Below, one piece after another: positions 1-5,960 of a stretch of 26,802 nucleotides of DNA. Positions within the stretch are counted from its first letter, which is position 1. Every line of letters starts with the position of its first letter. The DNA lies in NCBI GenBank assembly GCA_002449305.1, contig DKDI01000023.1, positions 1 through 26,802 of the forward strand, written 5' to 3'. This DNA comes from Treponema sp. UBA6852. GTDB taxonomy: Bacteria > Spirochaetota > Spirochaetia > Treponematales > Treponemataceae. A model generated the notes under the pieces. The model worked only from the letters and a program-made list of their open reading frames with translations. It was not told the origin of the DNA and searched no databases. A program made the position numbers and the translations under genes.

Positions 1-13
1 CGTTTTATCTCTG

Positions 14-34
14 CTAGTTTGCTTTGCAAACTAG
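14..34. repeat. Perfect inverted repeat (9-bp arms)
   Basis: CTAGTTTGC-ttt-GCAAACTAG is a perfect hairpin just before the terminator at 54-82. A shorter related hairpin, GTTTGC-cat-GCAAAC, is at 8082-8096. It probably lies in the 3' end or trailer of a gene that starts outside the window. No coding frame can be assigned to the first 53 bases. Confidence 0.5.
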
Positions 35-53
35 AGGCGGTGCTGACCAAACC

Positions 54-82
54 AAAAAGCCTCCCTTCCGGGAGGCTTTTTT
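54..82 (+). terminator. Rho-independent terminator of upstream gene
   Basis: The stem AAAAAGCCTCCC / GGGAGGCTTTTT closes a TTCC loop and is followed by a run of six T. This is a canonical intrinsic terminator, and it works on paper in both directions. The gene it ends lies off the left edge. The same GCCTCCC/GGGAGGC stem is reused in the terminator at 1755-1780. Confidence 0.85.
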
Positions 83-335
83 GCTTTTAAATGGGTAAAA
101 CTCTGTATATATGGTTCAATTTCGAGTTTTATGATTTAATGTCATGCACGGCAATGACGCCTTGCTAGCATAGGAATAACTGTTTAGCAGCTGTTTTATT
201 AAAACTCGGCATTCGGCCACATACTTTTTTTAGGAAAAAGACGCAGTGCAATAAAACACAAAAAAAACTTCCGTCTACTGAATAGAAAATTTGGACAGGC
301 ATTAAAGTTCGTAGGCTCGTTTATCCTTTTTATTG
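83..335. other. Non-coding gap before the ATPase gene
   Basis: I see no gene here. The only recognisable item is a decayed copy of the interspersed right-half repeat at 141-159, which matches the intact copy at 13254-13272 at 16 of 19 positions. The rest is AT-rich sequence with no strong hairpin. Confidence 0.5.
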
Positions 336-364
336 TTGACAGAAAAAGAAATTTCTTCTATTTT
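336..364 (+). promoter_or_regulatory. Sigma70-type promoter for the AAA ATPase gene
   Basis: TTGACA at 336-341 and TATTTT at 359-364 are separated by exactly 17 bases. Transcription would start near 371 and give a leader of about 50 bases before the ATG at 420. The spacer contains the palindrome AAGAAATTTCTT, a possible operator. Confidence 0.6.
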
Positions 365-419
365 TATTGAGAACTTGCGACGCAAATGCTGTAAGTTTTC
401 AGTATAAGATAAGGTTCAA

Positions 420-1694
420 ATGGTAAAGCGAGATTTATATTTAAGAAAACTATTGAATTATATGTGGGACGGCCAAATAAAGGTAATCACAGGAATCCGC
501 CGCTCAGGAAAATCCACGCTCCTGTTCGAGATTTTTTATGACTATCTGCTCAAAAACGGAACATCCCAAAACAACATTATCACTTTGCAGCTCGACAAGC
601 GCAAATACGCAAAATACAGAAATCCTATAGTCCTTGCTGATTTCGTGGAAAACACAGTTTCTGCAAGCAAGGAAAAGTTCTATCTTTTTATTGACGAAAT
701 CCAGTTCTGCTATTCAGTTCCAGATCCGGACAATAACGGCTTTGAAATCACAGTATATGACATGCTGAACGAGCTTAAAGACTATAAAAATCTTGACGTC
801 TATGTTACCGGCAGCAACTCAAAAATGCTTTCCAAGGATATTTCTACGGAATTCCGCGGACGTTCCTCTCAGATTCATGTTTTTCCTTTGAGTTTTGCAG
901 AATACAACGAAGCGGTCGGAGGCGACAAGCGCGACAATTTTGACCGCTATATGATTTACGGCGGACTTCCTTATCTTTTGCATTTAAAGACCGAAGAGCA
1001 GTTCAAAGATTATCTTTCAAATCTTTTTGATGAAGTCTACATAAAGGATATTGTCGAGCGGAATAAAATTGAACGTCCGGATTTGCTGAACGACATTCTG
1101 AATTTGCTCAGCACATTTATCAGTTCCTTGACAAATCCGCTGAATATTACGAACAGCATAAAAAGCGTAAAAAATGAAAAGCTCAGCTCAAACACGGTAA
1201 GCGATTACATCGGGTATTGCAAGGATGCCTTTTTAATAAGCGAAGCCAAGCGCTACGATGTAAAAGGAAAGCATTATTTTGACTATCCGAACAAATATTA
1301 TTTTACGGATATTGGCCTGCGGAATGCTCGGCTGGAATTCAGGCAGATTGACTCTGGCCATATTATGGAAAACATAATTTACAACGAACTGCTTGTGCGC
1401 GGATATTCTGTAGACATTGGAGTTGTTCAGGACAGGCGGAACGGTGCAAATGCTCAAAAAGAAATCGACTTTGTTGTGAACAAGGGCGACAGGCGCGTAT
1501 ATATTCAGTCCGCATGGCAGATGAGCACAACCGAAAAAATTGCAGCGGAACTTGACTCATTAAAACTTGCCAAGGATTTTTTTGCAAAGATAATTATCCA
1601 GAATGACATTCCGTCTCATTTTTCAGATAACGACGGAATAATCCACTGCAACCTGATAGAATTCTTGCTTCACCCGGAATTGATTCCGTTATGA
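420..1694 (+). CDS. AAA ATPase with C-terminal DUF4143 domain
   Basis: This 424-aa protein belongs to the AAA_14/DUF4143 group of ATPases, which are common accessory genes in bacteria and archaea. The Walker A motif GIRRSGKST is at residues 25-33, the Walker B motif FLFIDEIQ at 88-95, and a sensor-like VTGSNS near 129-134. The C-terminal third has the DUF4143 pattern ENIIYNELLVRGY followed by EIDFVV. The strand that usually ends in a lysine of a PD-(D/E)XK-like site reads YIQSAW here, so nuclease activity is doubtful. The gene stands alone behind its own promoter, with only a weak AAGG ribosome site before the ATG, and it converges on the outer-membrane protein gene. The cellular role of the family is not settled. 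Links to toxin-antitoxin or defence functions are conjecture. Confidence 0.85.
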   Translation: MVKRDLYLRKLLNYMWDGQIKVITGIRRSGKSTLLFEIFYDYLLKNGTSQNNIITLQLDKRKYAKYRNPIVLADFVENTVSASKEKFYLFIDEIQFCYSVPDPDNNGFEITVYDMLNELKDYKNLDVYVTGSNSKMLSKDISTEFRGRSSQIHVFPLSFAEYNEAVGGDKRDNFDRYMIYGGLPYLLHLKTEEQFKDYLSNLFDEVYIKDIVERNKIERPDLLNDILNLLSTFISSLTNPLNITNSIKSVKNEKLSSNTVSDYIGYCKDAFLISEAKRYDVKGKHYFDYPNKYYFTDIGLRNARLEFRQIDSGHIMENIIYNELLVRGYSVDIGVVQDRRNGANAQKEIDFVVNKGDRRVYIQSAWQMSTTEKIAAELDSLKLAKDFFAKIIIQNDIPSHFSDNDGIIHCNLIEFLLHPELIPL

Positions 1695-1754
1695 AACTGC
1701 TTATATTACCGGTATTTATTGCCGCTCAATAAAATCAATCTCGGATTTGATAAA

Positions 1755-1780
1755 AAAAGCCTCCCAAAAGGGAGGCTTTT
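1755..1780. terminator. Bidirectional terminator between converging genes
   Basis: AAAAGCCTCCC / GGGAGGCTTTT closes a four-A loop, with A and T tracts on both sides. It lies between the stop of the ATPase gene (+) and the stop of the outer-membrane protein gene (-), so it can serve both. Confidence 0.85.
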
Positions 1781-1815
1781 CGCATTACTAAGTCAAACGC
1801 AAATTGCGGATAGAA

Positions 1816-3075
1816 TTAGAATGAAAGATTGAACATAACTGGGATGCACCATGCGAAGTTATCGCTATATTCAGTATCAGTTATAACATTCTTCTTGTTC
1901 TTGTATGCTTCAAATGCACTGAAGCCAGAGCCGTTTGTTGCTCCCTGGAAACCAATTCCAATATTTCCGTTGCTACCAATAGTCTTTGTTGCACCAACAA
2001 GGAATGAAACAGAATCATCATTTCCATCATATGTCCAGCCGTTCTTGCTGTATTTTGTTTCGCTTACATAACGAACATCAGCATTCAATGTGAGACCTTC
2101 CATGATTACATAGTCAACACCAGCACCGATTCCCCATTTTGGATCAAAGTCAGAATTCTTATAGAGTTTTACACCGCCAGCCATATTGAATGTGATAGCG
2201 TCAGAAACTTTATAAGAAGCATTCAATGCAATGTAAGCTTTGTTCTTGTATCCGCCCCAATCATCAAACTTATTAAATTTGAGAGTTGATTCATCAAATA
2301 ATGTATCAGCTTTATAATCCTCATCAACAATATCAAACTTTGCACCAATTGCTAAATAGAGATTTTCAACTGCTGTAAGGTCAAATGCAACTCCAATTTT
2401 TCCTGTGTAGTCATATTTGCTGTTGCCAATTTTTGACTCATCACTTACGCCAGTCCAAAGAACTTTTAAAGTTCCAGTTCCGTCAATTGTATACGCCGCG
2501 CCAATCTGTGTTTTCTTATAGATGTCGTAAGCCTTGTTGCCTTTAACTTCTCCTGCACCTTTCAAGAATGGAACGTTTACCATAACTTTGAAGCCTTCAA
2601 TTGGGAAGATTTCTGCCATAAAGCCGTCTCCGCCAATAGCGTCCATAATGCTGTCGTCACCATTGAAGAACAAGCCTGTTGTTGCTGATGGGCGTACCCA
2701 GTTCCATGCACCAAAGCCTGTGCCTTCTCTGAATCCGTTATCTCCGCCATCAAACTTACCAACAGAAAGCTTGAGCTGCTCAATTGGTTTAAGCCATGTT
2801 ACTGTGCGGTCACCCATATTGATTCCTTCGCCAGCCTGGTTACGGATTTCAAATGTGAATCCTGCCATTCCGTCTTCAGAAACGCCATTTACTCCAAGAA
2901 CTGCAGTACGTGCTACTCCGCCCCATGACTGTGTAAGACCTCCAAGATAGTCTTCTCCGTCATAAGCTACTGGAATAAGAGCAGAACGAAGCCATGCTCC
3001 GAATGTGATTTCTGCGAAAGCAGAAGTTGCTGTAAGTGCGGCAGCCGCTGCGACCGCGATAAGAGTCTTTTTCAT
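1816..3075 (-). CDS. Outer-membrane beta-barrel protein (treponemal porin-like), copy 1
   Basis: This 419-aa exported protein has a typical signal peptide (MKKTLIAVAAAAALTATSAFA, cleavage before EITF). The mature part is rich in Gly, Asp and alternating hydrophobic/polar stretches. It ends ...MFNLSF, and a C-terminal Phe preceded by alternating hydrophobics is the usual beta-signal of outer-membrane barrels. I read it as a porin-like or major surface protein of the large treponemal family, with the substrate unknown. The start is fixed by a perfect AAGGAGG ribosome site at about 3082-3088. A second gene with the identical ribosome site and signal peptide begins at 26726 on the opposite strand, so at least two paralogues bracket this region. 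It could instead be a non-porin barrel such as an adhesin. Confidence 0.75.
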   Translation of the reverse strand: MKKTLIAVAAAAALTATSAFAEITFGAWLRSALIPVAYDGEDYLGGLTQSWGGVARTAVLGVNGVSEDGMAGFTFEIRNQAGEGINMGDRTVTWLKPIEQLKLSVGKFDGGDNGFREGTGFGAWNWVRPSATTGLFFNGDDSIMDAIGGDGFMAEIFPIEGFKVMVNVPFLKGAGEVKGNKAYDIYKKTQIGAAYTIDGTGTLKVLWTGVSDESKIGNSKYDYTGKIGVAFDLTAVENLYLAIGAKFDIVDEDYKADTLFDESTLKFNKFDDWGGYKNKAYIALNASYKVSDAITFNMAGGVKLYKNSDFDPKWGIGAGVDYVIMEGLTLNADVRYVSETKYSKNGWTYDGNDDSVSFLVGATKTIGSNGNIGIGFQGATNGSGFSAFEAYKNKKNVITDTEYSDNFAWCIPVMFNLSF

Positions 3076-3132
3076 CTCTTAGCCTCCTTATGTTTAAATC
3101 TTGGGGTTCCCAGGACATAAATTTTCTTTATT

Positions 3133-3151
3133 TATCTAGTCAAACTAGATA
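3133..3151. promoter_or_regulatory. Perfect 19-bp palindrome upstream of porin copy 1
   Basis: TATCTAGT-caa-ACTAGATA has perfect 8-bp arms. Read on the minus strand, its centre holds TTGACT, which resembles a -35 box, although no convincing -10 sits 16-18 bases further on. It is a candidate operator for the outer-membrane protein gene. The exact promoter could not be assigned. Confidence 0.4.
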
Positions 3152-3222
3152 ATGATAGGGGCGGTTCAAGTAAAAAATTAAACAAAAAATATCTTTTATA
3201 TAGAAGAAAATCGGCTGCGTTA

Positions 3223-3250
3223 TTGTTTTGTCCGGGCATTTTGGTATATT
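3223..3250 (+). promoter_or_regulatory. Promoter at left end of the IS110 element
   Basis: TTGTTT (3223-3228) and TATATT (3245-3250) are 16 bases apart. Transcription would begin near 3257, just before the structured RNA that precedes the transposase. In IS110 elements a promoter is often formed across the junction of the excised circle. Here part of the -35 box may belong to flanking DNA. Confidence 0.45.
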
Positions 3251-3256
3251 ATGAAA

Positions 3257-3399
3257 CTGTTTGAACTGGATTATCCAGGAAGAATCCTAATCGCCTCCTT
3301 GGGACTTGAGCCCGCACATAAGAATAGGACTTTGGCTCGACTACTTTCGGGCAGGATAGTCCCGTTTCAAACTTAAATCTTTAAACTCAAGGGGCAAAT
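3257..3399 (+). ncRNA. Candidate IS110 bridge RNA
   Basis: The 5' non-coding part of the element can fold as one closed structure. The arms GTTTGAA (3259-3265) and TTCAAAC (3366-3372) enclose everything. Inside are a small hairpin CTGG/CCAG (3266-3278), a stem GGGACT/AGTCCC (3301-3306 with 3358-3363) and, nested in it, GAGCC/GGCTC (3308-3312 with 3334-3338). An alternative GCCCG/CGGGC pairing is also possible. In studied IS110-group elements the leader encodes a guide RNA with internal loops that recognise target and donor DNA, and the size and position fit. I could not assign the guide loops with confidence. Confidence 0.5.
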
Positions 3400-4641
3400 A
3401 TGTACATAGTTGGAATCGACATCGCAAAAAAATCACATCAGGCGGCAATAATGAAGCCGGACGGAACTCTTGTGGGTAGGTCATTCAGGTTCACAAACAC
3501 AAAGCAAGGGTTTGAGTTTCTTATGGACAAGCTTGCGGCGGTAGATTCTAGCCTTGAGAACTTTGAATTCGGAATGGAAGCCACGGGGCACTACTGGCTT
3601 AACTTGTACACTTGGCTTGCAGACAAGAACGCAACAGTTCACGTAATAAATCCGCTCCAGTCAGACGCTCTTCGAAATCTTTACATCAGAAAGACAAAAA
3701 CAGACTCCGTGGACGCAAAAATAATCGCGCAGGTAATCAGAATCGGGCAATATTCTGAAACAAAACTTGCAGACGACCGTATGCTCATGATGCGCGACCT
3801 GTGCCGCCAGAGATTTTTTCTTGTGGATATGGTTGCAAACTTAAAGCGCAAGATAATTGTGATGATGGACAGAATTTTTCCGGAATACCAAGGATTTTTT
3901 TCGGATACGTTTGGAAAATCTTCTACTGCAATTCTTAAGCACTGCACAACCCCGGAAGAAATTACATTGTTTGGAGAAGACAATCTTGCCCAGCTTCTTC
4001 AAGTGGCTTCCAACGGAAAGTTCGGACTAAAAAAAGCCCAGGAACTTATAAGCCTTGCACGCAATTCTTTTGCAGCCCGTCTTTCTTCAAAGACACTTTC
4101 GCTTCTTGTAAAACAGATGATGGAGCAGATGGAGCTTCTTCAAAATCAGATTGAAATCCTTGAAAAGCACATTTCGTCGCATTTTAAGTCGTTTGGAACA
4201 AAGATTACGCAAATTCCGGGAATTGGTCCTGTTCTTGGAGCTTCCATTTTAAGTGAAATTGGCGACATAAGCCGTTTTGCAAATTCAAAAAAGCTATGCG
4301 CTTATGCTGGAATAGACCCTTCGGTAAAGCAGTCAGGTCAGTTTCTTGGGAACGAAAACCATATGTCCAAGCGCGGTTCAGGCTACCTTCGCAGATGTTT
4401 ATGGATGGCTTCTTTTGTTTCCGTGAACCATTGCCGTGAAATAACGATTGTTTACAAGTCGCAGGTTTCCAAGGGCAAGACGCATTTTCAGTCAATGGGA
4501 TTCGTCTGCCACAAGCTGCTCAACATAATCTATACAGTTTTAAAAAATGACATAGACTATAGTCCAATGCTCTGTATAAATCCCGCTATCACAGCAAGAA
4601 CTTCCCGCCGCATAGCAAGAGCCTCCCTAAAAGCCCGATAA
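3400..4641 (+). CDS. IS110-family transposase (DEDD recombinase)
   Basis: This 413-aa protein has both hallmark domains of IS110 recombinases. The N-terminal RuvC-like DEDD domain shows D7 in GIDIAK, E60 in GMEAT, and D102 and D105 in KTDSVDAK. The C-terminal Transposase_20 domain begins at IPGIGPVLGASILSEIG (272-288) and contains LCAYAGIDP and MSKRGSGYLRR (322-332), which carries the serine expected to act in catalysis. There is no frameshift or internal stop, so it may be active. Before the ATG lies CAAGGGGC, a ribosome-site-like stretch. Such enzymes move the element with the help of the RNA encoded just upstream. The gene is transcribed away from the outer-membrane protein gene. Confidence 0.93.
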   Translation: MYIVGIDIAKKSHQAAIMKPDGTLVGRSFRFTNTKQGFEFLMDKLAAVDSSLENFEFGMEATGHYWLNLYTWLADKNATVHVINPLQSDALRNLYIRKTKTDSVDAKIIAQVIRIGQYSETKLADDRMLMMRDLCRQRFFLVDMVANLKRKIIVMMDRIFPEYQGFFSDTFGKSSTAILKHCTTPEEITLFGEDNLAQLLQVASNGKFGLKKAQELISLARNSFAARLSSKTLSLLVKQMMEQMELLQNQIEILEKHISSHFKSFGTKITQIPGIGPVLGASILSEIGDISRFANSKKLCAYAGIDPSVKQSGQFLGNENHMSKRGSGYLRRCLWMASFVSVNHCREITIVYKSQVSKGKTHFQSMGFVCHKLLNIIYTVLKNDIDYSPMLCINPAITARTSRRIARASLKAR

Positions 4642-4668
4642 AAAATGTATTTACTGATTAAAATAGAT

Positions 4669-4693
4669 TGCCCGGTCAAGCCGTGGAATGACA
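4669..4693. repeat. Right half of interspersed ATGACA repeat, abutting IS110
   Basis: TGCCCGG-tcaag-CCGTGGAATGACA is an imperfect hairpin ending in ATGACA. It is related to the copies at 8183-8195, 10536-10562 and 13246-13272. It follows the IS110 transposase by only 27 bases, and no matching left half is visible on the other side of the element. Confidence 0.55.
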
Positions 4694-4733
4694 ATTATTT
4701 ATAAAAGTAATAGTAAAAACACCAAAGCAGGTT

Positions 4734-4753
4734 CTTAGGGCGGCAGCCCTAAG
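4734..4753. repeat. 8-bp stem hairpin
   Basis: CTTAGGGC-ggca-GCCCTAAG is a perfect hairpin. It lies 22 bases before a longer one at 4776-4829. No T-run follows, so it is not a classical terminator. Confidence 0.6.
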
Positions 4754-4775
4754 CGTTGCAAGGAAAGGAGGGTGG

Positions 4776-4829
4776 TATGGAGGGAGGAAAACCTACGCTT
4801 ACGAATTAGTTGGTTTTCCTCCCTCCATA
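4776..4829. repeat. Large perfect inverted repeat (18-bp arms)
   Basis: TATGGAGGGAGGAAAACC and its exact complement enclose an 18-base loop (4794-4811). The stem is far longer than a terminator needs, and no T-run follows. As RNA it would place a GGAGG sequence in a stem on the plus strand. It ends one base before the weak -35 box of the next gene. Function unknown: a structured RNA, small mobile repeat or transcription barrier are all possible. Confidence 0.75.
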
Positions 4830-4856
4830 GACTTTAGCTGCACGTAATGTTAAAAT
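4828..4856 (+). promoter_or_regulatory. Promoter for the DUF2804-like gene
   Basis: TAGACT (4828-4833) and TAAAAT (4851-4856) are 17 bases apart. The -10 box ends 10 bases before the ATG at 4867, and there is no ribosome-binding site, so a very short or absent leader is likely. The -35 box overlaps the end of the large inverted repeat. Confidence 0.4.
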
Positions 4857-4866
4857 AGTTATATAT

Positions 4867-5934
4867 ATGTACACACGAGATTTGCAGGAAATTCCTCCGT
4901 CATTTGTTCAGAACGGGCGGCCAGTGTTTGGTACGTTCCGGGGGCATCCTAAGCGTTTTGACATCCGCGGAGTTTATAGGCCTTATGGAGTAATTCCGCT
5001 TCCGACTTTTATAACAAACCTTCGCATAAAGAGCCGCCTTATATTTTCGTTCAATATCGGGGAATATATCGGGCGCATAAGTTTTATAGACGCAAAAATT
5101 GCTGGATTTTCAGAAGTTGTGTTTTGGAACAAAAATACTTCTCAGCGTTTTGCTTATCATTCGCTCATGGGGCCAAGAAAGAGGCTTATTCCGCATAACC
5201 TTGAAGCGGCTTCAACTTCAAACTACAGCAAACGGCGTTATACAAGAATCAGTTGGAACAGGGAGCAGAACAGGCTTTCTGTTATATTTGACTTGAAGGG
5301 AGATTCTGTGCGTCCTTCCGCGCGTGGAGCTTTTTCCGCAGTGTTCAACGATGCCCAGTTTGCAGAGCTTACTTCTGTGCGACCAAATCCTACTTTAAGA
5401 CGAAGCTATGCAAGCTACAATTCTGTTCTTCCTTTGCACGGCTCTCTTACTCTTGCCTACAACAGTGGCGAAACCAAAACCATGTCGGAATCCGATGGGG
5501 TTTGTTCGTTCGACATGACGCGCACCTATATGAAATTCCGCTCGCATGGAAAATCTGTGCTTGGATTTGGAGAAGTGAATGGAAAGAAAATTGCGTTCAA
5601 GCTTGCTTCTGAGTCGCATGAAAGCGTGGACACGGACAAATACAACTGCAATGTTCTTTTTTACGACGGAAAGGCTACTCCGCTTCCGCCTGTTGTTATT
5701 TCGCATTATTCAGGCATGAACAAAAAGTGGGTCATTCAGGACACAGAAAACATGGTTGATCTTACATTTACGCCTGTTTCAATCTGCGTTAACAACGTAA
5801 ATGCGTTTATTGTGCGCAGCGTGTACCATACAATATACGGCAGCTTTGAAGGAACTTTAATTACTGCAAGCGGTGAAAAAGTTTCATTCAAATCTCTTGC
5901 AGGAATTTCCGAAAATTACTTGATACGTCTTTAA
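4867..5934 (+). CDS. DUF2804-like protein
   Basis: A 355-aa protein without signal peptide or membrane segments. Its pattern of beta-strands with many aromatic and Gly residues (FGTFRGHPKRFDIRG near the start, LIFSFNIGEYIGRISF mid-N, VYHTIYGSFEGTL near 315-328, AGISENY at the end) recalls the DUF2804 family of uncharacterised beta-rich proteins. I assign that family from memory of its general pattern, not from an alignment. No ribosome site precedes the ATG, while a -10 box ends 10 bases upstream, so the message may be near-leaderless. The following 670-aa gene starts 26 bases after the stop and has a good ribosome site, so the two are probably co-transcribed. Function unknown. Confidence 0.6.
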   Translation: MYTRDLQEIPPSFVQNGRPVFGTFRGHPKRFDIRGVYRPYGVIPLPTFITNLRIKSRLIFSFNIGEYIGRISFIDAKIAGFSEVVFWNKNTSQRFAYHSLMGPRKRLIPHNLEAASTSNYSKRRYTRISWNREQNRLSVIFDLKGDSVRPSARGAFSAVFNDAQFAELTSVRPNPTLRRSYASYNSVLPLHGSLTLAYNSGETKTMSESDGVCSFDMTRTYMKFRSHGKSVLGFGEVNGKKIAFKLASESHESVDTDKYNCNVLFYDGKATPLPPVVISHYSGMNKKWVIQDTENMVDLTFTPVSICVNNVNAFIVRSVYHTIYGSFEGTLITASGEKVSFKSLAGISENYLIRL

Positions 5935-5960
5935 ATTTTTGCAGTTCTTGAGGAGTATTT

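Larger units (their letters stand above)
3241..4668 (+). mobile_element. IS110-family insertion sequence (ends approximate)
   Basis: The element is inferred from an intact IS110-type transposase with a long structured leader on its 5' side and a short 3' tail. That layout fits the IS110 group, where the guide RNA lies upstream of the recombinase. IS110 elements usually lack clear terminal inverted repeats and make no obvious target duplication, so the ends cannot be placed exactly. The left end probably lies at about 3225-3255. The right end probably lies before the repeat that begins near 4669. A length of about 1.4 kb is normal for the family. Confidence 0.6.

Noticed and set aside
2534..2950. 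Long plus-strand open frame opposite the porin gene
   Set aside because: It is a shadow of the strongly supported minus-strand gene, with low-complexity Pro/Ser composition and no ribosome site.
3232..4675. CCGGGCA (3232-3238) and TGCCCGG (4669-4675) as terminal inverted repeats of the IS
   Set aside because: Only seven bases match and the flanks diverge at once. The right copy is explained by the interspersed repeat, and IS110 elements usually lack terminal repeats.
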